From G963664225 sp964538065 (GTDB taxonomy: Bacteria > Verrucomicrobiota > Verrucomicrobiia > Limisphaerales > UBA1319), in the NCBI GenBank assembly GCA_964538065.1, contig CAZIDG010000001.1, positions 87,936-151,935 on the forward strand: a stretch of DNA of 64,000 bases. The letters are read 5' to 3'. This document shows, one piece after another, positions 34,249 through 42,583 of this stretch; the first letter of the stretch is position 1, and each line of letters begins with the position of its first letter. The notes beneath the pieces are model-generated. The model was not told where the DNA came from, made no database searches, and saw only the letters and a program-made list of their open reading frames with translations. Position numbers and translations under genes: made by a program.

Positions 34249-34615
34249 AATTATCATTCGGAACCTGGCGGTTCATTACCGGGTTGGTGTCACTGATGAG
34301 GAACGGCTTAAGCCTCAACGACTCCTGTTGAATCTGGAGCTGTATGGTGACTTCTCCCGTGCCATGCGGACAGATGAGTTGCATGACACCATTGATTATG
34401 TAGAGGTTACAAATCGGCTCAGAACATTGGGTGAACGCAGGGAATGGCGCCTCATTGAGCGGTTGGCGAGTGATATTGCCGATATCTTGATTCATGATTT
34501 TGGGGCGGAACATGTTAACGTCGAAGTGCGCAAAATGGTCATTCCAGATACTGAGTACGTTGCGTTTATGACTGAGATGGATCGACCGGATGATGGTGGC
34601 AGGAGTGTATCATGA
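34235..34615 (+). CDS. folB: Dihydroneopterin aldolase
   Basis: FolB cleaves 7,8-dihydroneopterin to 6-hydroxymethyl-dihydropterin and glycolaldehyde in folate synthesis. The 126-residue length is usual. Family features are the N-terminal IIIRNLAVHYRVGVTDEER, DTIDYVEVTNRLR with the conserved Tyr, and WRLIERLASDIADIL with the conserved Glu. It overlaps the HAD-Nudix gene by 14 bases. This is suggestive because a Nudix enzyme (dihydroneopterin triphosphate pyrophosphatase) acts two steps earlier in the same pathway, so the fusion could supply that step; this is an inference. Confidence 0.93.
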   Translation: MSHDKIIIRNLAVHYRVGVTDEERLKPQRLLLNLELYGDFSRAMRTDELHDTIDYVEVTNRLRTLGERREWRLIERLASDIADILIHDFGAEHVNVEVRKMVIPDTEYVAFMTEMDRPDDGGRSVS

Positions 34616-34651
34616 TGGACCGCGGCGTATTGGCCTGATCTAGCTTCGGAC

Positions 34652-36079
34652 ATGGATCTGCAGGAACAAGTTTTTGTCGAAATCGAATCCCGGCGACTTC
34701 TGGACGACGGGGCGGCGGTCCTGGTTGCCGTATCTGGCGGCTTGGACAGCATGGTCCTGCTTCATATTCTAAATCGCTTCAAACACGAGCGGAAGTGGAC
34801 GATCCACGTTGCCCATTTCAACCATCGCTTGCGTGGCGAAGCGAGTGAATTGGATGCCCGGTTCGTGGAAGATACCGCCCGTGAATGGGGTCTGAAGTGC
34901 CGGATCGGGGTGGGGGACGTGCCTGCATTGCAGAATGCTGAGCACCTTTCGCTCGAAATGGCGGCACGGCGTCTGCGGCATGAGTTTCTGGCGCGATGTG
35001 CCCGGGAGATCATGGGCCATGAACCAACGTTATCCGGCATTCGGATTGCCACCGGCCATCACGCAGATGATCAAGTTGAGCTCTTTTTTGTGCGATTACT
35101 GCGTGGGGCAGGCTCATCGGGGTTGGGCGGGATGCGCTGGATGGCCCCATCGCCGGCCGATCAAGGCGTTTCCCTGGTAAGGCCATTGTTAAGTTGTTCG
35201 CGTCAAAGCCTGATGGCGTATGCCGAACAAAACCACATCACCTATCGTCAAGATGCCTCGAATGATGACATCAACATCCTTCGGAACCGTTTGCGTCACG
35301 AATTGTTGCCTTTGCTGCGTCAGCAATACCAGCCTGCCTTGGACGCCATCATACTCCGGACAGCCTCAGGCTTGGGAGATGAAGCCGATTACATGGATCA
35401 GCAGGCGCAGGCATGGCTTGCGCGTGGAATCAGCATACCCTTTGGGGAACTACATCCGGCCATACAGCGTCAGGTTATCTCCCGGGGGTTGATATCGCAT
35501 GGCATCCTGCCGAATCAAGCATGGATAGAAGCCCTGCGCTTGCATCCAGGTGTCCCTTTATCGATTAACGGCCACCAGACGGCCATTCATTCACATGATG
35601 GGCATATTGAATTGCAACAGATTCATAATAAGGAGTTTAACCCTGAACAAATCGAGGTGGTCTTGACGAATACCAGTGGTTGCATCCACTTTGGAGGACT
35701 CCACATCGATTGGAGCATTCAAACGGAAAAGCCGGCCATTCGTTGCATGCAAAAGAAGGAGATGCAGAGCGACGTATCCTCGGAACCTTTTGTGATGGAG
35801 GAGGTTTTCGATGCCGACTGCGTTGGAAGTCGCATCATATTGCGCCATTGGCGGCCGGGAGATCGTTTTCAACCCATTGGGATGCAACAATCCGTCAAAG
35901 TTCAGGATTTCCTGACCAATCTGAAGATGCCTCTTGAGGAACGTCGCCACCGTGTTGTTGGGCAAGCCGAGGGGGAGGGGGTGTTTTGGATAGAAGGCAC
36001 CCGAATAGCAGAGCCATATAAAGTAACATGCCGAACATGCCGATATCTCATGTGGCGATGGACCAGCCTGGCCAGGTAA
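34652..36079 (+). CDS. tilS: tRNA(Ile)-lysidine synthetase
   Basis: TilS attaches lysine to C34 of the CAU-anticodon isoleucine tRNA so that it reads AUA. The 475-residue protein is full length. The N-type ATP pyrophosphatase P-loop is VAVSGGLDSMVLLHIL, and VAHFNHRLRGEASE and ATGHHADDQVELFF are the next conserved blocks. The C-terminal substrate-binding domain is present, with LRHWRPGDRFQPIG and a closing ARIA-like GTRIAEPYKV. It follows folB by 36 bases on the same strand and precedes ftsH, an order (tilS-ftsH, often with folate genes near) that is common in many bacteria. Confidence 0.96.
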   Translation: MDLQEQVFVEIESRRLLDDGAAVLVAVSGGLDSMVLLHILNRFKHERKWTIHVAHFNHRLRGEASELDARFVEDTAREWGLKCRIGVGDVPALQNAEHLSLEMAARRLRHEFLARCAREIMGHEPTLSGIRIATGHHADDQVELFFVRLLRGAGSSGLGGMRWMAPSPADQGVSLVRPLLSCSRQSLMAYAEQNHITYRQDASNDDINILRNRLRHELLPLLRQQYQPALDAIILRTASGLGDEADYMDQQAQAWLARGISIPFGELHPAIQRQVISRGLISHGILPNQAWIEALRLHPGVPLSINGHQTAIHSHDGHIELQQIHNKEFNPEQIEVVLTNTSGCIHFGGLHIDWSIQTEKPAIRCMQKKEMQSDVSSEPFVMEEVFDADCVGSRIILRHWRPGDRFQPIGMQQSVKVQDFLTNLKMPLEERRHRVVGQAEGEGVFWIEGTRIAEPYKVTCRTCRYLMWRWTSLAR

Positions 36080-36093
36080 TTTTAAGTCTTACA

Positions 36094-36150
36094 TTGACAA
36101 AAAGTTGCCCTTTTATCCGTATTGCAGCACGTTGATGCTCGTGGTAGTAT
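36094..36150 (+). promoter_or_regulatory. Possible promoter region of ftsH
   Basis: A perfect TTGACA lies at 36094-36099 but has only a poor -10 match at the right distance. A better-spaced pair is TTGCAG (36122-36127) and TAGTAT (36145-36150) with 17 bases between, 13 bases before the ATG. The assignment is tentative. Confidence 0.3.
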
Positions 36151-36163
36151 GCCCTGATAACTA

Positions 36164-38176
36164 ATGTCTGAAGATAATAAAAACGACATGCGGAATGAAC
36201 GTCGGGCCTCTGAACCCAGGGTGCCCCCGCGGTGGTGGATTCTCATGATTGCCATCATCGGCTTGGTGCCGCTCATGATGACCTTGCGGAATCGAGTCGA
36301 GATGAATCAGAAAACCCTGACGCATGCAGAATTTGTCCGGTTGGTGAATGCCGATTTGGTGATGGAAGGGACCATCCATTACAATCCCCAGTCGCCGGAA
36401 GGGCTTAAGGAAATCACCGGGAAATTCAAGCCGGCCAAGAGTTCTGAAGAGGTGATTCCGTTTCGGTTGAAGACCTTCCTGAAACCGGACCTCATGGATC
36501 AACTGTTGAACACAGGCCGGTTTAAGGCGGCCGAGCCCAACACGGTTTTGCTCACCCTGGTATATACGATCGCTCCCATATTGCTGGTGGCGGTGATCAT
36601 CTATTTTATCTTTCTGCGCCAGATCAAGCTGGCAGGCAAGGGAGCCCTGAGTTTTGGAAAAAGCAAAGCTCGGCTGCTCAGCAAGGAACGCAATAAAATC
36701 ACCTTCAAGGACGTGGCAGGTGTCGAAGAGGCCAAGGATGAGGTGCAGGAGTTGGTGGAATTCCTCAAGGATCCCAAAAAATTCCAAAAACTGGGGGGGC
36801 GCATTCCCAAAGGTATCCTGATGATTGGCCCTCCGGGCACCGGCAAAACGCTTCTTGCCAAAGCCATTGCCGGGGAGGCCGATGCCTCATTCTTCAGCAT
36901 CAGTGGTTCGGATTTCGTGGAAATGTTTGTGGGCGTGGGTGCCAGTCGCGTTCGCGATATGTTTGAGCAGGCCAGGCGCAATACCCCATGCCTGGTGTTC
37001 ATTGATGAAATTGATGCTGTAGGGCGCAGCCGTGGGCATGGTTTGGGTGGTGGAAACGATGAACGTGAACAAACCCTGAATGCCTTGCTGGTCGAGATGG
37101 ACGGCTTTGATACCCAGGAGGGAATCATCATCATTGCCGCCACCAATCGTCCTGACGTGCTGGATCCCGCCTTGTTGCGGCCCGGACGGTTTGACCGTCA
37201 GATCGTGGTCAATTTGCCCGATGTCCGTGGTCGTGAGGCGATTCTCAAGGTGCATGCCAAGAAGGTGAAGCTGGATCCTTCTGTGGATCTGAGTGTTATT
37301 GCGCGAGGCACGCCTGGTTATTCAGGGGCGGAACTGGCGAATCTGCTCAACGAATCGGCGTTGCAGGCGGCACGGCAGAATAAGAAGGCCATCAGCATGG
37401 GCGATCTGGAGGAGGCGCGAATCAAGGTGCGTTGGGGCCGTGAACGCCGCAGCTTGGCGATGACCGATGAGGACAAGAAACGCACCGCGTGGCACGAAGC
37501 CGGCCATGCCTTGGTGAATGTGGCTCTTCAGCACACTCATCCTCTTCATAAGGTGACCATCATACCCCGTGGCCAGTCGTTGGGGTCCACCATGTCGCTT
37601 CCCAAGGAGGAAATGTTTAACCGGCATCGGAAGGAGATGCTGGACATGATTGCGGTGACCATGGCAGGTCGCATTTCGGAGGAGGTTATCAGTGGTGATA
37701 TTTCGACGGGCGCCAGCGGAGACATCCAGCAGGCGACCCAGTTGGCCCATGCGATGGTGTGTCAATATGGCATGAGCGACAAGCTGGGCATGGTCCAGTA
37801 CGGCGATGATAGCGAATATGTTTTTCTGGGACGTGACATGGCTCGCACCAAGGGATACAGCGAAACCACAGCGCGAGAAATCGATTCTGAGGTCAAACGC
37901 ATCATTGACGAAGCCTATCAACGGGCCAAAAGTATCATCGATGAAAACCGGGCGAAACTGGAGCTCATCGCCGATTCCTTGTTGGAATACGAATCGCTGG
38001 ATGGCAGCCAGGTTGAGGAAATTGTGCGCACAGGCACCTTCACACCGCCGCCAGTGCCGCCGGTGATTGATCCTCCTACCGGAGCCGTGCCGGCTTCAGC
38101 GCTTTCGGACAAGGATAAGGCGGGGAAACCCAAGATTGATCCTGGTCTGGCCGCACCTGAACCTGCGACAGCCTGA
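36164..38176 (+). CDS. ftsH: ATP-dependent zinc metalloprotease FtsH
   Basis: FtsH is the essential membrane-anchored AAA+ protease that degrades misassembled membrane proteins and short-lived regulators. The 670-residue protein has two N-terminal membrane helices (WWILMIAIIGLVPLMM and YTIAPILLVAVIIYFIFL) around a small periplasmic domain. The AAA module has Walker A GPPGTGKT, Walker B LVFIDEIDAVG and the second region of homology ATNRPDVLDPALLRPGRFDR. The zinc site HEAGH is in TAWHEAGHALV. The tail is rich in Pro, Ala and Lys. It converges with the yqgE gene, with 14 bases between their stops. Confidence 0.98.
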   Translation: MSEDNKNDMRNERRASEPRVPPRWWILMIAIIGLVPLMMTLRNRVEMNQKTLTHAEFVRLVNADLVMEGTIHYNPQSPEGLKEITGKFKPAKSSEEVIPFRLKTFLKPDLMDQLLNTGRFKAAEPNTVLLTLVYTIAPILLVAVIIYFIFLRQIKLAGKGALSFGKSKARLLSKERNKITFKDVAGVEEAKDEVQELVEFLKDPKKFQKLGGRIPKGILMIGPPGTGKTLLAKAIAGEADASFFSISGSDFVEMFVGVGASRVRDMFEQARRNTPCLVFIDEIDAVGRSRGHGLGGGNDEREQTLNALLVEMDGFDTQEGIIIIAATNRPDVLDPALLRPGRFDRQIVVNLPDVRGREAILKVHAKKVKLDPSVDLSVIARGTPGYSGAELANLLNESALQAARQNKKAISMGDLEEARIKVRWGRERRSLAMTDEDKKRTAWHEAGHALVNVALQHTHPLHKVTIIPRGQSLGSTMSLPKEEMFNRHRKEMLDMIAVTMAGRISEEVISGDISTGASGDIQQATQLAHAMVCQYGMSDKLGMVQYGDDSEYVFLGRDMARTKGYSETTAREIDSEVKRIIDEAYQRAKSIIDENRAKLELIADSLLEYESLDGSQVEEIVRTGTFTPPPVPPVIDPPTGAVPASALSDKDKAGKPKIDPGLAAPEPATA

Positions 38177-38190
38177 CGGACCGATTTCCC

Positions 38191-38751
38191 TTAATTCCAA
38201 CTAAGATCCTGGGGACTTTCCGCGAGCAGACGGTATTGCCAGCCTTTTGTACGCAGGATGTTCTTCCAGAGGTCCACGGGCGGAGTGTAAAAGACCAATT
38301 CAATGGAAGCGGGATGAGTCAGCCAGGCGCCCCGCTTCATTTCGTCATCGAGTTGTCCTGCGCTCCAACCAGCATACCCTGCAAACACCCTTATCTGCTG
38401 GGTGGATGACATCGATTCCCCCAATTCCACCAGGGCATCAAGGGAATGTCCGAGCTCCAGGTTGGGTATCACACTGGCATCGGGGATGTAAGAGTCCGTA
38501 TACAGGAAACTCAGGGCTGTGGGCTGAACGGGACCACCAAGATACAGGCTTTGTTCCCGCAACGAGTCGGGCAGATGCGCGACCAGGGCATCGGAAACCT
38601 TGCTGTCGGCAGGGCGGTTGACCACAAGACCGAAGGCGCCTTCCGTGTCATGCTGGCAAATCAGGACGACAGTTCGATGAAAGAAGGAACCGAAAAGCTT
38701 GCCGCCATCCAGTAGCAATTGCCCTCTGAGCGATTGGAAGGTTTTGCCCAT
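38191..38751 (-). CDS. YqgE/AlgH family protein (UPF0301)
   Basis: This 186-residue protein belongs to the YqgE/AlgH family, whose molecular role is unresolved although AlgH was linked to alginate regulation in Pseudomonas. Conserved blocks are the N-terminal LRGQLLLDGGKLFGSFFHRTV, EGAFGLVVNRP, LYLGGPVQP and the C-terminal VFAGYAGWSAGQLDDEMKRGAW. These are hallmark positions of the family. I chose the ATG at 38751; the frame is open to a TTG at 38790, which adds a hydrophobic leader that is not typical. It is the only gene between ftsH and the small lipoprotein. Confidence 0.93.
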   Translation of the reverse strand: MGKTFQSLRGQLLLDGGKLFGSFFHRTVVLICQHDTEGAFGLVVNRPADSKVSDALVAHLPDSLREQSLYLGGPVQPTALSFLYTDSYIPDASVIPNLELGHSLDALVELGESMSSTQQIRVFAGYAGWSAGQLDDEMKRGAWLTHPASIELVFYTPPVDLWKNILRTKGWQYRLLAESPQDLSWN

Positions 38752-38830
38752 GCCTAGTAAAAAAATACTCAAGAATCTGCCCGATGCCAACTATCTTGTG
38801 CGTGAGGCGAATTTGGCGTAAAGAAGGGAC

Positions 38831-38944
38831 GTGAACAAATATTTGTTGGTTCTCTTACTGGTATTGGTGGTTGTGATGTCCGGATGCAAAAGCGAATCCG
38901 GCAGCCGTGAATTCATTCCGGGCAAGGGCTGGAAGAGCATCTAA
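38831..38944 (+). CDS. 37-residue lipoprotein
   Basis: A GTG at 38831 opens a 37-codon frame that ends at TAA 38942-38944. The product starts MNKYLLVLLLVLVVVMSGC, a textbook lipoprotein signal with the lipobox MSGC, and the mature part is only KSESGSREFIPGKGWKSI. A GAAGG ribosome site lies six bases before the GTG. Such minimal lipoproteins are often missed by gene callers. The divergent yqgE start is 79 bases away. Its stop codon runs into the A-tract of the transketolase terminator. The function is unknown; entericidin-like envelope peptides are a size analogy only. Confidence 0.72.
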   Translation: MNKYLLVLLLVLVVVMSGCKSESGSREFIPGKGWKSI

Positions 38945-38972
38945 AAAAGGCGGCGTTCTTGCGAACGCCGCC
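38943..38972 (-). terminator. Rho-independent terminator of the transketolase operon
   Basis: GGCGGCGTTC (38949-38958) and GAACGCCGCC (38963-38972) form a perfect 10-bp stem with a TTGC loop. On the minus strand it is followed by six T residues (38948-38943). It ends the thiH-peptidase-thiS-tkt direction of transcription, and its T-tract shares two bases with the lipoprotein stop codon. Confidence 0.93.
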
Positions 38973-38997
38973 ATGACAATTCTGTTGGAATCGGCGG

Positions 38998-40836
38998 TCA
39001 GATCATCGCCTTCACCTTTTTGATGATGGCGGTGGAATCGATGCCGTAGTGAGCGATCAGTTCCTCCGGTTTGCCGGAACGCGGCAGTTCGAACACAGCC
39101 AGACGGCTGACTTTAACGCCATCGGTGCTGAGCGCGCTTGCGACGGCTTCACCGAGACCGCCTTCGGGATAGTGGTCTTCCACGGTGAGGACGCGATTGT
39201 TGGTCTTTGCTGCGGCGGCTCGTATGATGTCGGCCCCCAGCGGCTTGACACTGTATGCATCGATGACCGTTATGCCAATGCCTTCGGCGGCCAGGGCATC
39301 CGCGGCTTTTAAGGCTTCAAAGAGGGTGACACCGGCTGCCACCACGGTGACCTTGTCTCCGTCCTTCTGTTTCAGCACCTTGGCCCCACCGATGGGGAAT
39401 GTTTCCTCATTCTTGTAAATGACGGGTGTCTTGGGCCGGCTGGTACGCAGGAACACGAAGCCTTTATGGAGGGCCATCTGCTCCACAAGTTTCTCGGTGC
39501 TCACGGCATCGCTGGGATAGAGGACGACGCTTCCGGCCACGGTGCGCATCATGGCGATGTCCTCCAAACCCATTTGTGAACCGCCATCCTCACCGATGCT
39601 GACGCCCACATGGGAACCGGTCAGTTTGATGTTGGCCATCGAAACACCCGCCATGCGGATCTGGTCAAAGGCGCGTGAGAAGAAGGCGGCGAAGGTGGAG
39701 GCAAACGGCACCTTGCCACGGGTGGCAAAGCCAGTGGCAACGCCCACCATGTTTTGTTCCGCGATGAAGCATTCCGTGAACCTGTTCGGAAACTTCTTCA
39801 TGAACTTATCCGAATAGGTCGAATTCTTGGTGTCACCATCCATGGCCACGATGCGGGCATCGACATCTCCGATGCGCGCGAGGGCCATGCCGTAGGCCTC
39901 GCGGGTTGCCACCTTGTCGCCCAATTTGTAGGCGATGGGAGGGAAGCTTGCCGGGACTTCGTTTTTGGGCAATTCGAGCTGGCTGGGTTTGCGGATCGGG
40001 ACGCCGAGACCAGATTTGGCTTTGGGCTGTAATTCCGCAATCGCTTTGGCGGCTTCATCCTTGGACAGGGCCTTGCCATGCCAGGCGTCTTTATCGGCGA
40101 TGAATGAGATGCCAGCGCCTTTCAAGGTTTTGGCAATGATGGCCAGCGGTTTATCGGTTTTCTTGACCGCGTTGAGTGCTTTCAGAATCTGAGCAACATC
40201 CTGACCATCAATGACTTTGACCTGCCAGCCAAAAGCAGCGAAGCGGTCCTTATACACCTTGAGATCATGACCAAAGGCTGTGGCCTGGCTTTGGCCAAGG
40301 CGATTCGCATCCACGATGGCCACGAGGTTATTCAGTTTGTAAACACCTGCCAATGAGGCGGCTTCCCAAACGCTACCTTCGGCGCACTCGCCATCACCCA
40401 AAAGGACGTACGTGCGGTAATCGAGGTTATCCAGGCGTGCACATAGGGCCATGCCGACGCCAACACTCAGACCCTGGCCGAGAGAACCTGTGGCGACATC
40501 TGCAAATGAAAGGCGAGGTGTGGGATGGCCTTCAAGATCATGGCCAAAGGTGCGCAACTTAAGAAGGTCTTCCACAGGGAAAAGACCGGCTTCCGCCCAT
40601 GCCGCATACAGAAGCGGAGCCGCATGGCCTTTGGAGAGGATAAAACGGTCGTTGTTGGCAAAACGCGGATTCTTTGGATCATACCGCATGTGTCCAAAGA
40701 ACAGGGCGGCAACAATGTCAGCCGCAGAGCAACAGGAAGTGGGGTGACCGCTCCCAGCCGCTGTGGTAGCTGCGATGGAATGAATGCGCAATTGGTTCGC
40801 AATTGCCGCTAAAATTTCAATAGAGGTTGTCTTCAT
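38998..40836 (-). CDS. tkt: Transketolase, short (animal-like) type
   Basis: This thiamine-diphosphate enzyme moves two-carbon units between sugar phosphates in the non-oxidative pentose phosphate pathway. At 612 residues it is shorter than E. coli TktA (663). Its N-terminal sequence, IAATTAAGSGHPTSCCSAAD and RFILSKGHAAPLLYAAWAEA, resembles the animal TKT group more than the usual bacterial one. The cofactor motif is GDGECAEGSVWEAA with the closing Asn in IVDANRLGQ. The pyrimidine domain (EAYGMALARIG) and the transketolase C-terminal domain follow. A perfect intrinsic terminator lies 26 bases after its stop. It is the last gene downstream of thiS on the same strand. Confidence 0.96.
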   Translation of the reverse strand: MKTTSIEILAAIANQLRIHSIAATTAAGSGHPTSCCSAADIVAALFFGHMRYDPKNPRFANNDRFILSKGHAAPLLYAAWAEAGLFPVEDLLKLRTFGHDLEGHPTPRLSFADVATGSLGQGLSVGVGMALCARLDNLDYRTYVLLGDGECAEGSVWEAASLAGVYKLNNLVAIVDANRLGQSQATAFGHDLKVYKDRFAAFGWQVKVIDGQDVAQILKALNAVKKTDKPLAIIAKTLKGAGISFIADKDAWHGKALSKDEAAKAIAELQPKAKSGLGVPIRKPSQLELPKNEVPASFPPIAYKLGDKVATREAYGMALARIGDVDARIVAMDGDTKNSTYSDKFMKKFPNRFTECFIAEQNMVGVATGFATRGKVPFASTFAAFFSRAFDQIRMAGVSMANIKLTGSHVGVSIGEDGGSQMGLEDIAMMRTVAGSVVLYPSDAVSTEKLVEQMALHKGFVFLRTSRPKTPVIYKNEETFPIGGAKVLKQKDGDKVTVVAAGVTLFEALKAADALAAEGIGITVIDAYSVKPLGADIIRAAAAKTNNRVLTVEDHYPEGGLGEAVASALSTDGVKVSRLAVFELPRSGKPEELIAHYGIDSTAIIKKVKAMI

Positions 40837-41092
40837 CAGATTACATCCAAATGATGGGGGACATTCTGAGATGGAAAAGGCCTAAAGAAAAGAGAGAAAA
40901 TTCCTAATTTCCGCATGCACCTGCCCTAATTAAAGGTTGGTGACCGGGAGTTCATGAATATATCCAAACTATTCATTGAGAATGAGTTGTGTATTTGCGT
41001 GCGATCATGAGCGGCAACCGGACATTCAATGGCCGCAGGAAGATGACCGCATGATGTTCCTGAATCGCGAAAAACGCCCCCATTTTCAATGT

Positions 41093-41311
41093 CTATCCCC
41101 CAGCGACCACTCGAATAATTTCCAGGTGATCACCACTCCTGAGCGGGCGGTCATGGAATTCGGAGGGGGCGACGGCTTCGCCATTGTGTTCAACCACGAC
41201 GCCCTTGGGGAAAAGTTTTTGAGCGATAAGAAAGGCCTCCAAAGTGCAGGGAAACGCCACAGGTACTTTGTTGCCGTTGGCAATAACATACTGATCCGCA
41301 GCAATAGTCAT
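41093..41311 (-). CDS. thiS: Sulfur carrier protein ThiS
   Basis: ThiS is a ubiquitin-fold protein whose C-terminal Gly-Gly is converted to a thiocarboxylate that donates sulphur to the thiazole ring of thiamine. The 72-residue protein ends RVVAGG, with the essential diglycine at the terminus. The middle KVPVAFPCTLEAFLIAQ and VVVEHNGEAVAPSEF match the ThiS beta-grasp pattern. I chose the ATG at 41311, 17 bases after the stop of the DA1-like gene; a longer frame to 41410 would run into that gene. ThiH is two genes upstream. ThiG and ThiF are not in this window. Confidence 0.9.
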   Translation of the reverse strand: MTIAADQYVIANGNKVPVAFPCTLEAFLIAQKLFPKGVVVEHNGEAVAPSEFHDRPLRSGDHLEIIRVVAGG

Positions 41312-41328
41312 GGAAATGGGGGTGGAAG

Positions 41329-42432
41329 TTATTGGTTTAAATAGAGGGTTATGGGTGCATTGGAGCCCTGCACCTTCACGACTGCCGAGCGTTCGCCAAT
41401 TTCCATGCACCTTACTTGCACGGGATTGCCATCAAGGGTGAGTGAAAATTCCTCGTTTACCCCAAATGGCTTGCCGTTGATCATGGCTTGTCGATGCGAT
41501 TTTGAACCCAAAATACCCATGAGTTTGAGACGGTCATAGCCAGTGCGAGCAACGGGTGGGGCAGTGGAGACGGTTGGAAAGATGGGGGCCTGGGCCAGGT
41601 GTTGGATGGTCGATTCATTCAATTGGGCTTCTGTTCCCTGGGTGATCCAAGTGAGAATTGCCTGCATGCCGAAATGTTCTTCCAGTTTGACGAATTCACG
41701 AGTTTTTCCATTGGTGTATGGATTGATCAAAACGCGCTCCATTTGTTCCTGCTGATTCAGGTTGGAGTGCACTTTATAGGTCATGAGTTCGCACAAGGCT
41801 TCCAGGGTGTCCGGATCAATGACGCGATTCGTCGGCACCACCTCGTTGATCCAGAGGTGGGTGAATTCATGCATGCAGACACCCAGGGTTTCGGCCTTGA
41901 GTTGGGCACTTTGGACAATGACACTATGGTTGACGCGGTCACCTTTGCGGGTGGTTCGGGACATACCCAGACGCTTTAGATGGCTGGGAACGGCGGTACC
42001 GTTCTGATAGTTCCAGTAATCCACATCGAAGAGTTGAAGGTGGACATCGGGATGCTTGAGGGTCATTTGACCGCCGGACAGACGATAAAGCTCATGGGTT
42101 GCTTCCTTGAACAAAGCCTCTAATTGTGCCTGCTCCAGAACGACATTGGGCAAATCGCGTTTGCAGATCAGGCGGCCATCGCCGGTTTTTCCGTAGCCAT
42201 CGCGTACCGGAAGCCCGCAGACACTGCAATGATCCACGATTTGGAAACAACTTTCGCAAATGATGCCCTTGGCGTGTTTATACACTCGCCCTTGGAGGAT
42301 GGGTTTCTCACATACGACACATCGGGTTCCAGGAGCAATGGAATCCTGGGCGTTTGAGCGTAAGGGCAACAGCCAACAGAGCATCAAGATGGACAGAAAA
42401 CCTGTCATCCTTTGGATCCGGTAGAAATCCAT
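41329..42432 (-). CDS. DA1-like LIM-type zinc metallopeptidase, exported
   Basis: This 367-residue protein has a signal peptide (residues 10-29, GFLSILMLCWLLPLRSNAQ) and two zinc-knuckle units: C38, C41, C59 and C62, then C69, C72, C90 and D93. The spacing resembles the LIM region of DA1 proteins. The peptidase motif HEFTH is at 188-192, and E211 in TLEALCELMTY is a candidate third zinc ligand, as in gluzincins and in DA1. The last 60 residues (GILGSKSHRQAMINGKPFG) form a small domain seen in PVC secretion-like proteins. The ATG at 42432 is preferred because the frame to 42573 is long and unlikely. It lies between thiH and thiS. The substrate is unknown. Confidence 0.85.
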   Translation of the reverse strand: MDFYRIQRMTGFLSILMLCWLLPLRSNAQDSIAPGTRCVVCEKPILQGRVYKHAKGIICESCFQIVDHCSVCGLPVRDGYGKTGDGRLICKRDLPNVVLEQAQLEALFKEATHELYRLSGGQMTLKHPDVHLQLFDVDYWNYQNGTAVPSHLKRLGMSRTTRKGDRVNHSVIVQSAQLKAETLGVCMHEFTHLWINEVVPTNRVIDPDTLEALCELMTYKVHSNLNQQEQMERVLINPYTNGKTREFVKLEEHFGMQAILTWITQGTEAQLNESTIQHLAQAPIFPTVSTAPPVARTGYDRLKLMGILGSKSHRQAMINGKPFGVNEEFSLTLDGNPVQVRCMEIGERSAVVKVQGSNAPITLYLNQ

Positions 42433-42583
42433 TATGGTATCACTCATGATCTGCACTGGCATTATTGGATCAAAGATACATGTTCCCGGAACGCCTCGGA
42501 TGGCATTCCCCATGGAGCCACGATCCTTGGCCCTGTTAAGCGGATTATGGCAGGGAATCACCGTGTTTTCCAACCTTGAATCA

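Noticed and set aside
40837..41092. Gene or riboswitch in the 256-base gap upstream of tkt
   Set aside because: No frame, conserved RNA motif or convincing promoter was seen on either strand; it is left as untranslated spacer.
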